From Opitutaceae bacterium (GTDB lineage Bacteria > Verrucomicrobiota > Verrucomicrobiia > Opitutales > Opitutaceae), in assembly GCA_016794785.1 (NCBI GenBank), contig JAEUHC010000015.1:372001-436000 (forward strand): DNA of 64,000 bases, given 5' to 3'. Below are positions 8,379 to 16,301 of this stretch, in pieces. The position numbers were made by a program, and so were the translations under genes. The notes under the pieces are model-generated. The model saw only the letters and a program-made list of their open reading frames with translations, was not told where the DNA came from and ran no database searches. How positions within the stretch are numbered: position 1 is the stretch's first letter; each line of letters opens with the position of its first letter.

Positions 8379-10766
8379 TCAGCGCTTCGCGGTGCGATTG
8401 ATCGTGTAGCTCACGAAGATCGCGCGTTTCTCGCCGATGAGGCGGTTGACGCGGAGATAGTCGCGGTCGAAGAGGTTATTCACGTTGAGCGCCACGCTGT
8501 GGTCGAAGCCGGCCGTTTGCGGCAGGCGGTAGCGCAGGCCGAGGCTCCAGACGTTGAATGACGGCACGCGCAGGCGCCACTGGTTGGTGGAGCGCGTGAC
8601 GACGCGCTGTCCGTTGACCGTGTTGTAGTTGTCGCCGGCATTGGGCGCCTCGGTGGGGGTCGAGGCGACATAGCTCACCATGAGGTTGGCCGAGAAATTT
8701 TTCCACGCGCCGGTCGGCTGGGCAAACTTCACGTAGACGCTGCCATTTTGTGGCGAGATGCCGTTGACGCGGCGGCCGATGGCAGCGGGAAAGGCGGAAC
8801 CGAAATCGGTGTAGATCGAATAGACATGGCCCCAGCTGCCGCCGGCGTAGAACGCCTCGTTGATGCGCCAGTTCACGTCGATCTCGTAGCCGCGGACGAG
8901 CTGGTTGCCCTCGCGGCGGGAGACGAGGACGAAGTTGCCGGAGCCGAGCGGCGTCTCGACATTATCGGTCACGCTCACGTTTTCGCGGTTAGCGTAAAAG
9001 CCGCTGACGGTATAGTTGAGGCGGTCGTTGAGGAGTGTGCCCTTGAAACCGTAGTCCCAGCCATCCGCGACCTCGGACTTGAACGTGGGATCAAAGTGCG
9101 CCTGGGCGTTGTCGTTCTGCGAGACGAAGTAGCTCTGGCTGTAGCTCGCATAAACCCGGAAGCTCGGGGTGACCTTGTAGTTGAAGCCGGCGTTGGGTTT
9201 CAGGAAGTCCACATCCTTGTCGATCATCGTGCCGGGGACGTAGCCCGCGAAGCCGATGAAGTCGCGGTCGCGGAAGCGCACGTGGTCGTAGCGCGCGCCG
9301 GCAAAGGTGAGCAGACGACCCTCGAAGAACGAAGTCTGGTGGCGCAGCAGGCCGCCGAGGACGGTCGTGCGGCGTTTCTGGTGACGGGTCTTGACGGTCT
9401 GCGACGGGTCGAACCATTTCGGGAAATAGGCGATGGCGCCGACGGGCTCGAGGGTGTTGCGATCGAGGGTGACCGTGCGGACGGCGTTCCACGCGACGAG
9501 ATCGGGATTGCTGGCCGCCGCGTAGTTGAGCGCGGGATCCCAACGGTAATAATCGTTGATGTCGGCCGTGACGAGGGTGCGATGCTCGAGCTTGCCGCCG
9601 TTGGTCCGGTATTGGGCGAGGAGGTCGCCTTGGAAGCCGCCGCCGTCCTCGATGATGCGCGTGGTGTTGGGCGTCGCGCCGCGGGCGCTGGTGATGGGGG
9701 GCAGGGTGCCGTTGGCGGCGGGGGCGGGGTTGATGCTGATGGCGCCCCAGCCGGTGTTCTGGTTGAAGTCCCACCGGCGCGCCCAGTAGCGGTTCGCGCC
9801 GAGGCGGGTGCTCCAGGTGGAGTTGAGTTTCTTGTCGTAGAAGGCGTTGACGCCGGTGTTGCCGCGGTCGAGCTGGCTCACGGGGCCGAAGGCATTGTAG
9901 CGGGCCAGATTCTTGGCGTAGCCGATGGCCTCGTCGTCGAGATTGCTGGCGGTGCCCTTCAGGTCAGTGATGAGCGGCGCGGAGCTGTTGGGCGCGCGGC
10001 GGACTTGGAGGAAATACTCGAGCGAGACCTGGAGGTTGGAGCCGTCGGGGAACGTGTGGCCAAGCGCCAGGTAATATTCCTGGTTGCGGTTGCGGGCATA
10101 CTCCATGTCGAACTCCTTCTGGTAGTGGGAGCCGGTGAGGACGTAGTTGGTCTTGCCCAGCGCGGTCGTGAGCAAATGCCCGGTGCTCTCGAGCGTGACG
10201 CGCTCGGTCCCTTCGTCGCCATAGTTGAAGGTGAGCTTCTGGCTCTCGCGCGACTTGGGCTGCTTAGAGATCATGTTCATCATGCCGCCGGGCGAGGTGC
10301 GGCCGTAGATGGCGGCGTTGGAGCCCTTGATGATTTCGATGCGGTCCACATTGCTGGAACCGTAGCGGCCGAGACGGAAGAAGCCGTCGCGCAGCTGCGA
10401 CGATGAGCTGAAGCCGCGCAGGTTGAAACTGCCGCCCACATCGAGGCCGGTGAAGCCGCCGATTTGGACGACGTTGTCGGAGAGTTCGAAGATGCCGAAG
10501 TCCTCGAGGAACTCGCTCGTCATCACGTTCACCGTGTAAGGCAGGTCGATGATCTTGGTGGCGACGCGCGAGCCGGTGAGGGTCTCGGAAGGGGCATAGC
10601 CGCGGTTCTCATCCGCGGTCACCGAAAACTCCGAAAGGCGGACAACATCTTCGGAGGCGGCACGGGCGGGAGCAGGCGTGGGAGCGACTTGCGCGGGGAG
10701 CAAGGTGGCGGCTCCGAAGAGGAGGAAGGCGAGGGCGGGACGGACAGTCGTGGACGGGTGTTTCAT
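8379..10766 (-). CDS. TonB-dependent outer-membrane receptor, siderophore-receptor type
   Basis: A 795-residue outer-membrane protein. The signal peptide (residues 1-25, ending LLPAQ) is followed by the segment SEDVVRLSEFSVTADENRGY typical of Opitutaceae TBDRs. The plug domain (~45-190) contains VDRIEIIKGSNAAIYGRTSP and GGMMNMISK. The beta-barrel fills the rest and ends AIFVSYTINRTAKR. There is no N-terminal carboxypeptidase-regulatory domain, unlike the two other receptors here. TBDRs import bulky ligands (iron chelates, glycans) using the TonB/ExbBD motor; the family name suggests ferric siderophores, but the ligand is unknown. It is divergent from a LacI-type regulator across 109 bases with palindromes, so a sugar ligand is at least as likely. 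The charged residues after the last aromatic strand are unusual. Confidence 0.93.
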   Translation of the reverse strand: MKHPSTTVRPALAFLLFGAATLLPAQVAPTPAPARAASEDVVRLSEFSVTADENRGYAPSETLTGSRVATKIIDLPYTVNVMTSEFLEDFGIFELSDNVVQIGGFTGLDVGGSFNLRGFSSSSQLRDGFFRLGRYGSSNVDRIEIIKGSNAAIYGRTSPGGMMNMISKQPKSRESQKLTFNYGDEGTERVTLESTGHLLTTALGKTNYVLTGSHYQKEFDMEYARNRNQEYYLALGHTFPDGSNLQVSLEYFLQVRRAPNSSAPLITDLKGTASNLDDEAIGYAKNLARYNAFGPVSQLDRGNTGVNAFYDKKLNSTWSTRLGANRYWARRWDFNQNTGWGAISINPAPAANGTLPPITSARGATPNTTRIIEDGGGFQGDLLAQYRTNGGKLEHRTLVTADINDYYRWDPALNYAAASNPDLVAWNAVRTVTLDRNTLEPVGAIAYFPKWFDPSQTVKTRHQKRRTTVLGGLLRHQTSFFEGRLLTFAGARYDHVRFRDRDFIGFAGYVPGTMIDKDVDFLKPNAGFNYKVTPSFRVYASYSQSYFVSQNDNAQAHFDPTFKSEVADGWDYGFKGTLLNDRLNYTVSGFYANRENVSVTDNVETPLGSGNFVLVSRREGNQLVRGYEIDVNWRINEAFYAGGSWGHVYSIYTDFGSAFPAAIGRRVNGISPQNGSVYVKFAQPTGAWKNFSANLMVSYVASTPTEAPNAGDNYNTVNGQRVVTRSTNQWRLRVPSFNVWSLGLRYRLPQTAGFDHSVALNVNNLFDRDYLRVNRLIGEKRAIFVSYTINRTAKR

Positions 10767-10792
10767 GGTCGTGGTGCGTGGGGTGGGTGGCG

Positions 10793-10804
10793 CCGCTTAA
10801 GCGG
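10793..10804. promoter_or_regulatory. Perfect 12-bp palindrome, candidate LacI-type operator
   Basis: CCGCTTAAGCGG is a perfect palindrome between the divergent TBDR and LacI-type regulator genes, 26 bases from the TBDR start codon. Its GCTTA/TAAGC half-sites recur in the inverted repeat at 10857-10874. Position and symmetry suit an operator that would repress the receptor; this is inferred. Confidence 0.5.
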
Positions 10805-10856
10805 AGCGCTCAGGCCACAGGATTTCATTTGCGCTCTTCGGACAGAAGCACCGTTT

Positions 10857-10874
10857 TGCTTACATCCTTAAGCA
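10857..10874. promoter_or_regulatory. Inverted repeat TGCTTA-n6-TAAGCA next to regulator start, candidate autoregulatory operator
   Basis: TGCTTA (10857-10862) and TAAGCA (10869-10874) are inverted half-sites separated by 6 bases, ending one base before the regulator's ATG at 10876. They share GCTTA/TAAGC with the palindrome at 10793-10804, as expected if one regulator binds both. Confidence 0.45.
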
Positions 10875-10875
10875 G

Positions 10876-11922
10876 ATGAGTGCCCGGGTCACCATGAAAG
10901 CCATAGCCGCGCGCGCCGGTGTCACCCAAGCGACCGTGTCGATGTGCTTGGCCAATCACCCGCGCATCCCGGTGGCAACGCGGGAACGCATCCAGGCGAT
11001 CGCGCAGGAACTGGGCTATCGGCCGAATCCTTACGTCTCGACCTTGATGCGGTTGCGACGGCAGGGGAAGCCGCTGCCGGACAAGCCGGCGCTGGCCTTG
11101 GTCTGCGCCCTGCGGACGGCAGACGGTTGGCGCAACCACGAATCCAAAACTATCCGGCAAATGCTCGATGGGGCGTTCGAGCGGGCGACGCTGCGCGGCT
11201 ATCGGGCGCAGGAATTTTGGCTGCACCGCGAAGGGATGTCCAACGAACGGTTTTCCGAAATGCTGCGGGCGCGGGGCATCCAAGGCCTGCTGCTCAGTCC
11301 GCTGGCGGAAGGCGATCCGCCGCCGGATTTGCGCTGGGACTATTTCGCCGCCGTCAGCATGAGTGTGCCGCTGCCGGGGCGGACGATCATGACGGTGTGC
11401 AACGATCACTTCGCTTCGTGCGTGCTCGCAGTCCGCGAATGCTGCCAACGGGGCTACCGGCGGCCCGGCTTGGCTTTGCGGGAGGTGCATCGTCATCGAT
11501 TTCAAGGCCGCTGGCAGGCGGGTTATTTCGCGGCGGGCGAAACGATGCGCGATCTGACTTTGGTCGAGCCCCTATGGGTGGATGACTGGAACGAGGCGGC
11601 CGGGCCGCAGGTCGCGCGCTGGCTAAAGCGGGAACGCCCGGATGTAGTGATCAATTTAGGCGGAGCCCGGTTGCGCGACTTGATCGAGGGCACGGGCCGG
11701 CGGGTTCCGGAAGACATTGGGTTTGCCTGGCTCGCTTGCCCGGAACCGAACGATCCGTTGAGCGGCGTCTGGCAAAACGGCCGACTAATCGGCGCGATCG
11801 CGGCGGACGCGCTCATCGGCATGGTCGAACGCAACGAACGTGGCATGCCGGGCCATGCGACGACGATTATGTTGGAAGGAAAGTGGAACGAGGGCCGGAC
11901 ACTGCGGCCTCTTACGGCGTGA
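10876..11922 (+). CDS. LacI-family transcriptional regulator
   Basis: A 348-residue DNA-binding regulator. The N-terminal helix-turn-helix is clear: VTMKAIAARAGVTQATVSMC, then LANHPRIPVATRERIQAIAQ and ELGYRPNPY. The remainder is a periplasmic-binding-protein-like effector domain whose conservation is weak, so the ligand (usually a sugar) cannot be read off. It is divergent from the TBDR and probably controls it and itself through the GCTTA palindromes in the shared 109-base region. The ATG at 10876 starts six residues before the usual MK-x-IA; the ATG at 10894 is possible. The 3' end overlaps the converging disulfide oxidoreductase gene by 11 bases (11912-11922). Confidence 0.92.
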   Translation: MSARVTMKAIAARAGVTQATVSMCLANHPRIPVATRERIQAIAQELGYRPNPYVSTLMRLRRQGKPLPDKPALALVCALRTADGWRNHESKTIRQMLDGAFERATLRGYRAQEFWLHREGMSNERFSEMLRARGIQGLLLSPLAEGDPPPDLRWDYFAAVSMSVPLPGRTIMTVCNDHFASCVLAVRECCQRGYRRPGLALREVHRHRFQGRWQAGYFAAGETMRDLTLVEPLWVDDWNEAAGPQVARWLKRERPDVVINLGGARLRDLIEGTGRRVPEDIGFAWLACPEPNDPLSGVWQNGRLIGAIAADALIGMVERNERGMPGHATTIMLEGKWNEGRTLRPLTA

Positions 11923-13327
11923 AGGCAGCGCCCTTCCGCTCGGCAATTTTCTCCGCCAATTCCTCCAGCGGATAAGTGATGATCTCGGCGAGCGTCGGAT
12001 GATACCACGGCGCGCGCAGCAGATCGAAGACCGTGGCCTTCATCGCGAGCGGGCCGCTGAAGGCGTGGATGAGTTCTCCGGCATCCTTGCCCACGATCTC
12101 GGCGCCGAGGATGCGGCCGCGCTTGGGCTCGGCGATGACCTTCACGTAACCGTAGTTCGCCTCCATGAGGATCGACTTGCCGTGATCGTTGAAGGGATAG
12201 CTCGCGACGAGATAAGGCGTGCCGCGATCGTCGAGTTCTTCTTCGAGCACGCCGATGGTCGCGAGCTGCGGATCGGTGAAGACGACGTTGAGCAGGAGCG
12301 ACCAGTCGATGGGCTTCAGTTTTTTCACGCCCGCGGCGTGGCGCGCGGCGAGTTCGCCCTGCTGGATCGCGATGTGGACGATCTCCGCCGGGCCGGAGCA
12401 GTCGCCGGCGGCATAGATGTGCGGAGCGGAGGTCTGCTGCCACTGGTTGATGACAATCTGGCCATCCGGGCGGGTCTTCACGCCGGCGGCGGCGAGGTTG
12501 AGCGGCGCAGTGTTGGGCTCGCGGCCGAGCGCGTTGAAGAGGTGCGCGGCCCGGCGGACGACCTTGCGCCCGTCGTGGACAAACTCCACCTCGACGCCGC
12601 GGCGCGAATGCGCGACACGTGTGATCTGTGTGCCGGCAAAAAGCTCGATGCCGTCGTCCACCAGCGCCTGCTGCACGACGGTCGAGGCCGCGGACGAGTG
12701 ATCGCGCAGGATGTTGGCGCTGCGCTGCACGAGGGTCACGCGCGTGCCGGTGCGCTGGAGGAACTGCGCGAGCTCGCAGGCCACGATGCCGCCGCCGAGC
12801 ACGATCACGCTCTTGGGGATGAAATCCAGGTCGAGCACCTCGTCGCTGGTCCAGGCCGGGGTCTCGGCGAGACCGGGCACAGGGGGCACGCTGACCTTGG
12901 AGCCGGTGCCGATGAGGATGTGCTTCGCCCGGATGCGATCGCCGGAGGAAAGCTCGAGCGTGTGCGCATCGGCGAAGCGCGCGTGCGCGCGGATGAGATC
13001 AAACTTGGCGCTGGTGAGCGCTTCCTGTCGGTAACGGGCGAATTCGGCGATGATCCGCTTTTTCCGCGCGTGGATGGCCTTCATGTCGGCGCGGGCGGAG
13101 GCGATTTTCAGGCCGAAGAGTTTTCCCTTCTGCGCGAGGTGCAGCACCTCGGCCATGTAGAGGAGGGTCTTCGACGGCATGCAGCCGCGCAGGATGCACA
13201 AGCCGCCCAGCTCGCGGGCGCCGTCGATCACGGCGGTCTTGAGCCCGAGCGAGACGGCGACGCGGGCGGCGTTGAAGCCGGCGCTGCCGCCGCCGAGGGC
13301 GACGAAATCGTAGGTGCGGGTTTTCAT
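11912..13327 (-). CDS. Pyridine nucleotide-disulfide oxidoreductase (dihydrolipoamide dehydrogenase / mercuric reductase-like)
   Basis: A 471-residue FAD- and NAD(P)H-dependent enzyme. The FAD GxGxxG-type motif is VALGGGSAGFNAARVA. The redox disulfide is C44-x4-C49 (GGLCILRGCMPSK). The second nucleotide motif is VIVLGGGIVACELAQFL, the FAD-closing motif is HIYAAGDCSG, and the C-terminal catalytic pair is WYHPTLAEIITYPLEEL. There are no heavy-metal-binding domain and no C-terminal cysteine pair, so classic MerA is unlikely; no 2-oxoacid dehydrogenase subunit is nearby, so it is not an obvious Lpd either. The start ATG (13327) overlaps the stop of the DJ-1 gene in an ATGA, indicating translational coupling. 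The stop overlaps the converging LacI gene. Confidence 0.88.
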   Translation of the reverse strand: MKTRTYDFVALGGGSAGFNAARVAVSLGLKTAVIDGARELGGLCILRGCMPSKTLLYMAEVLHLAQKGKLFGLKIASARADMKAIHARKKRIIAEFARYRQEALTSAKFDLIRAHARFADAHTLELSSGDRIRAKHILIGTGSKVSVPPVPGLAETPAWTSDEVLDLDFIPKSVIVLGGGIVACELAQFLQRTGTRVTLVQRSANILRDHSSAASTVVQQALVDDGIELFAGTQITRVAHSRRGVEVEFVHDGRKVVRRAAHLFNALGREPNTAPLNLAAAGVKTRPDGQIVINQWQQTSAPHIYAAGDCSGPAEIVHIAIQQGELAARHAAGVKKLKPIDWSLLLNVVFTDPQLATIGVLEEELDDRGTPYLVASYPFNDHGKSILMEANYGYVKVIAEPKRGRILGAEIVGKDAGELIHAFSGPLAMKATVFDLLRAPWYHPTLAEIITYPLEELAEKIAERKGAAFTP

Positions 13328-13875
13328 TTCGCGGGAGCGAAGCAGATGGAGGCGCCAATCTCGGCGGCTATTCCGGGCGAAAACACTTTCTCGACGAGCA
13401 GCAGGCCGAACTCGAGCGCGGTGCCGGCGCCGCGCGAAGTGAGCAGGCGGCCATCGGCCACGCAACGCTCGTGGGCGAGGATCTGCGTCAGTTCGGAGGC
13501 GACGCTCGGATGCGCCGTGTAGCGACGGCCCGCGAGCAGTCCGGCATCGTGCAGCACCGTCGGCGCCGCGCAGATGGCGGCGACCCAGCGGTTCCCGGCC
13601 CAGTGGCGCAGCACGATCTCGCGCACGCGCGGATCGGCGCGGAGGTGTTTCACGCCCGGGCCGCCCGGCAGGAAAACGAGATCGAAATCGCGCGCGGCGA
13701 CGGCGGCGAGCGGAGTGTCGGCGTGGAGCGTGACGCCGTTGCGCCCCGTGACATGGATGCCCTCGGCGAGACCGGCGACCACGACCTCGGCGCCCGCGCG
13801 CCGCAGCAGATCGACGGGGGCGATGGCCTCCACTTCCTCGAAGCCTTCGGCGATGATGGTCAGGACAGACGGCAT
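13324..13875 (-). CDS. DJ-1/PfpI family protein
   Basis: A 183-residue class I glutamine-amidotransferase-like protein of the DJ-1/YajL/ThiJ group. The nucleophile cysteine is C102 in WVAAICAAPTVLHDAG. The conserved acidic residue partner lies in the EGFEEVEAIAP segment (residues 10-20), which is characteristic of DJ-1 rather than PfpI proteases. Members act as glyoxalase/deglycase or redox-stress proteins; the exact activity here is unknown. Its TGA overlaps the ATG of the disulfide oxidoreductase by 4 bases, so the two are made together, which suggests a shared role in redox or carbonyl stress. Length is normal. Confidence 0.9.
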   Translation of the reverse strand: MPSVLTIIAEGFEEVEAIAPVDLLRRAGAEVVVAGLAEGIHVTGRNGVTLHADTPLAAVAARDFDLVFLPGGPGVKHLRADPRVREIVLRHWAGNRWVAAICAAPTVLHDAGLLAGRRYTAHPSVASELTQILAHERCVADGRLLTSRGAGTALEFGLLLVEKVFSPGIAAEIGASICFAPAK

Positions 13876-13941
13876 GGCGGAGCGAAGGCAACGCCGGGCC
13901 GCGCTTGCGGCAACTGTTCATTTGCGCCGAGACTGCGCGAG

Positions 13942-14826
13942 ATGGACATGCTCGCGGGCAAACGTCTGGTAATTTTCGGCTGCGGCTATGTGGGCGCGGC
14001 GGTGGCGGAGCGCGCCATGGCCGCGGGCGCGCGGGTGATTGCCCTCACCCGGAACGCCGAAAAGGCCTCCGCGTTGCGCGCGGCGGGGATCGAGACGGTC
14101 GTGGCCGAGCTGGCCGATGACCGGTGGCACGGGTTGATCGAGGGCACGCCGGACTTTGTGCTTAACTGCGTGAGTTCGGGTGGCGGCGGAGCCGAAGCCT
14201 ATCGGCGCAGCTACGTGGACGGTCTGCGCTCAATTCTTACGTGGGCGCGGGCGCACGGCCCGGCCGGGACGCTTCTATATACTAGCAGCACTTCCGTCTA
14301 TGCGCAGCGTGATGGAATGATCGTGGACGAGACTATGCCGACCGTCGCATCGAGTGACCGCGCGGCCGTGTTGATCGAGGCAGAGCGGCTTGTGCGCGAG
14401 TGCGGCGCGGCGGCGCGGCGCTGGTGGATTCTGCGGCTGGCGGGCATTTACGGACCGGGGCGGTTTCATCTGCTGGAGCAGGTGCGCACCGGCGAGGTCG
14501 CGGGCGTCGGCACGCACCACCTCAACTTGATCCATCGCGACGACATTGTGGCCGCGGTGCTCGCGGCCCTCACGGCGCCGGCTTCGGAGGGCAACGAGGC
14601 GCTGAATCTCGCCGATGACGGACGCGCGCTGAAATCGGAAGTCGTGGGCTGGCTGGCGGCGCAGCTGGCGGTGCCGATGCCACGGTTCAGTGGGGCGCCG
14701 GCCGGGGGGCGCCGCGCCGTCACGCCCGACCGCGTGATTGCCAACGCGCGGGCCAAGGCGGTGCTCGGCTGGCGCCCGGTGTTCCCGACGTTTCGGGAGG
14801 GCTGCGCGAGTTTGTTGTCGCCTTGA
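13942..14826 (+). CDS. NAD-dependent epimerase/dehydratase family protein
   Basis: A 294-residue SDR-fold protein. The nucleotide-binding motif is at the N-terminus (RLVIFGCGYVGAAVAERA). Substrate-side motifs are LLYTSSTSVYAQRDG and LRLAGIYGPGRFHLL, as in extended/atypical SDRs such as YeeZ. The Y-x3-K catalytic pair is not evident after SVYAQ, which is common in the atypical 'NAD(P)H-binding epimerase-like' branch, so chemistry is uncertain. The start was set at ATG 13942; ATG 13948 is two codons further in. It is divergent from the DJ-1 gene by 66 bases and followed by ybaB. Substrate unknown. Confidence 0.83.
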   Translation: MDMLAGKRLVIFGCGYVGAAVAERAMAAGARVIALTRNAEKASALRAAGIETVVAELADDRWHGLIEGTPDFVLNCVSSGGGGAEAYRRSYVDGLRSILTWARAHGPAGTLLYTSSTSVYAQRDGMIVDETMPTVASSDRAAVLIEAERLVRECGAAARRWWILRLAGIYGPGRFHLLEQVRTGEVAGVGTHHLNLIHRDDIVAAVLAALTAPASEGNEALNLADDGRALKSEVVGWLAAQLAVPMPRFSGAPAGGRRAVTPDRVIANARAKAVLGWRPVFPTFREGCASLLSP

Positions 14827-14901
14827 TTCCCGGCACACTTCTCAACTTTTCCTTCATTTCCCGGCGCTCCGGCGCCCACGAACCTCAACCCACTTCCCAC
14901 C

Positions 14902-15210
14902 ATGGCAGGACTCGGCAAACTCGTTAAGCAGGCAGAAAAAATGAAGCGCGGCCTCGACGCGCTGCAGCAGCAGCTGGAGGCGAAGCAGCTCGAGATCACG
15001 AGCGGCGGCGGCGCCGTGAAGATCGTTGTTACCGGCAGCGGCAAGTTTCTCTCGCTCGCGCTCGATCCGGAATTCCTCAAGGAGGATGCGAAGATTGTCT
15101 CCGCGGCGGTGCTGGCGGCGGTGCAGGATGCAGCGAAGCAGGCCAAGGAGCATCATGAGGCGGAGATGCAAAAGATCACCGGCGCGTTCCAGATGCCGGG
15201 GATGTTTTGA
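14902..15210 (+). CDS. ybaB: YbaB/EbfC family nucleoid-associated protein
   Basis: A 102-residue small DNA-binding protein, almost always encoded just before recR. It begins MAGLGKLVKQAEKMKRGLDA, followed by a coiled region (LQQQLEAKQLEIT), the core GGGAVKIVVTGSGKFLSLAL, and a Met-rich end (FQMPGMF). The family binds DNA as a dimer and may act in nucleoid organisation or recombination. dnaX, which usually precedes this gene, is absent here; an epimerase is in its place. recR starts 18 bases downstream, so the two are probably co-transcribed. Confidence 0.93.
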   Translation: MAGLGKLVKQAEKMKRGLDALQQQLEAKQLEITSGGGAVKIVVTGSGKFLSLALDPEFLKEDAKIVSAAVLAAVQDAAKQAKEHHEAEMQKITGAFQMPGMF

Positions 15211-15228
15211 GCGCGCAACGCACGGGCG

Positions 15229-15825
15229 ATGACACCGGCTTTTGAGAAGCTCCAGCAGCATCTGAAGCAGCTGCCGGGGCTCGGCTATCGTTCGTCGGAA
15301 CGGATTGCGCTGCACCTGCTCGTCGAAAAGCCGGCGCGGCTGGCGGCCTTGGTGTCGGCGCTCGAGGCGGCGGCGGCCGCTGTGCGTCGCTGCGATCGCT
15401 GCGGTAATCTCGCCGAAGGACCGTTGTGCGGCATCTGTGCTGACGAGCGGCGCGACCGGGGGCTCGTCTGCGTGGTGGAGCACGTGCCCGATCTCGTGGC
15501 GATCGAGCGGAGCGGGGCGTTTCGCGGCACTTACCATGTGTTGCACGGGAAGCTGTCGCCTATTCATGGCGTCGGTCCCGGTGACCTGAATGTCGCGGCG
15601 CTGCGCGGGCGAATTGAGGCGGGTGAGGTGGGGGAGTTGATTCTGGCGCTGCCCAATGACGTCGAGGGCGAGGCGACCTGCCATTATTTGACGGAGCACC
15701 TGGCGGGTGCCGGCGAACTCAAGACCACGCGAATCGGTTTCGGCCTGCCGAGTGGCGGAGGGGTCCTGTATGCGGATAGCGTGACGCTCAAGAGCGCGCT
15801 CGAAGGCCGGCGTGGCTACCAATAA
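15229..15825 (+). CDS. recR: Recombination protein RecR
   Basis: A 198-residue protein that works with RecF and RecO to load RecA at gaps. Domains in order: helix-hairpin-helix (LKQLPGLGYRSSERIALHLL), a four-cysteine zinc finger (CDRCGNLAEGPLCGIC, residues ~55-70), and a Toprim domain (GLVCVVEHVPDLVAIERSG, then LILALPNDVEGEATCHYLTE). The Toprim N-D of LPNDVEG matches RecR rather than topoisomerases. Length is normal. It follows ybaB as in most bacteria. Confidence 0.96.
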   Translation: MTPAFEKLQQHLKQLPGLGYRSSERIALHLLVEKPARLAALVSALEAAAAAVRRCDRCGNLAEGPLCGICADERRDRGLVCVVEHVPDLVAIERSGAFRGTYHVLHGKLSPIHGVGPGDLNVAALRGRIEAGEVGELILALPNDVEGEATCHYLTEHLAGAGELKTTRIGFGLPSGGGVLYADSVTLKSALEGRRGYQ

Positions 15826-15863
15826 CTCGCGGGGATGAGGACACTACCTGAGGGACTCGGGGC

Positions 15864-15892
15864 TTGACACTCGGAAGCGTGCTCCGTGTTGT
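15864..15892 (+). promoter_or_regulatory. Candidate sigma-70 promoter for rpsP
   Basis: A perfect -35 hexamer TTGACA (15864-15869) is followed after 17 bases by TGTTGT (15887-15892), a weak -10 match. It lies 44 bases upstream of the rpsP start, in a 110-base gap after recR. The perfect -35 and ideal spacing favour it; the poor -10 keeps confidence moderate. Confidence 0.45.
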
Positions 15893-15935
15893 CCTCGGCT
15901 TTTCCCAGTAAGCATCGCTCTGAAAATCATCTGAC

Positions 15936-16199
15936 ATGGCTCTCAAAATCCGTCTTACCAAGGTTGGTTCCGTCCACCAGCCGCTCTACCGTGTGATCGT
16001 CAAGGAGGCGCGTTCGCGCCGTGATGGCGATGCGGTTGAATACCTCGGCACCTACACGCCCGCGGTCAAAGGCAACCCCATCAAGCTCAACCTTGAGCGG
16101 GTGGACTACTGGATCAGCAAGGGGGCGAAGCCGACGGACACGATGCGCTCGATGATCAAGAAGGCGCGCAAGTCCGCGACCACGATCCCGTCCGCCTGA
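15936..16199 (+). CDS. rpsP: 30S ribosomal protein S16
   Basis: An 87-residue small-subunit protein with the family start MALKIRLTKVGSVHQPLYRV followed by IVKEARSRRDGDAVEYLGTY. It assembles early on the 5' domain of 16S rRNA. It ends with a short basic tail (KKARKSATTIPSA). It heads the rpsP-trmD-rplS group, but a terminator-like hairpin follows at 16245, and the usual next gene rimM is missing. Confidence 0.97.
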   Translation: MALKIRLTKVGSVHQPLYRVIVKEARSRRDGDAVEYLGTYTPAVKGNPIKLNLERVDYWISKGAKPTDTMRSMIKKARKSATTIPSA

Positions 16200-16244
16200 G
16201 GCCACGACCGCCGCGTCCCGGCGCGATTAGCCACCCTTTCGATC

Positions 16245-16272
16245 AGCCTCGGAGCTACTCCGGGGCTTTTTC
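16245..16272 (+). terminator. Rho-independent terminator after rpsP
   Basis: AGCCTCGGA (16245-16253) pairs with TCCGGGGCT (16259-16267, one G-T pair) across a 5-base loop and is followed by TTTTTCATTTT. It ends about 30 bases before trmD, so trmD must be reached by read-through or have its own promoter. Confidence 0.75.
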
Positions 16273-16301
16273 ATTTTCCCTCGCCGCCATCGTGGCCCGC
16301 C

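Noticed and set aside
8748..10406. A 552-codon plus-strand frame opposite the first TBDR
   Set aside because: Ala/Val/Gly/Glu-rich shadow; the TBDR on the minus strand is unambiguous.
13328..13921. N-terminal extension of the disulfide oxidoreductase frame
   Set aside because: It runs antiparallel in another frame through the DJ-1 gene; Arg/His-rich and without family similarity.
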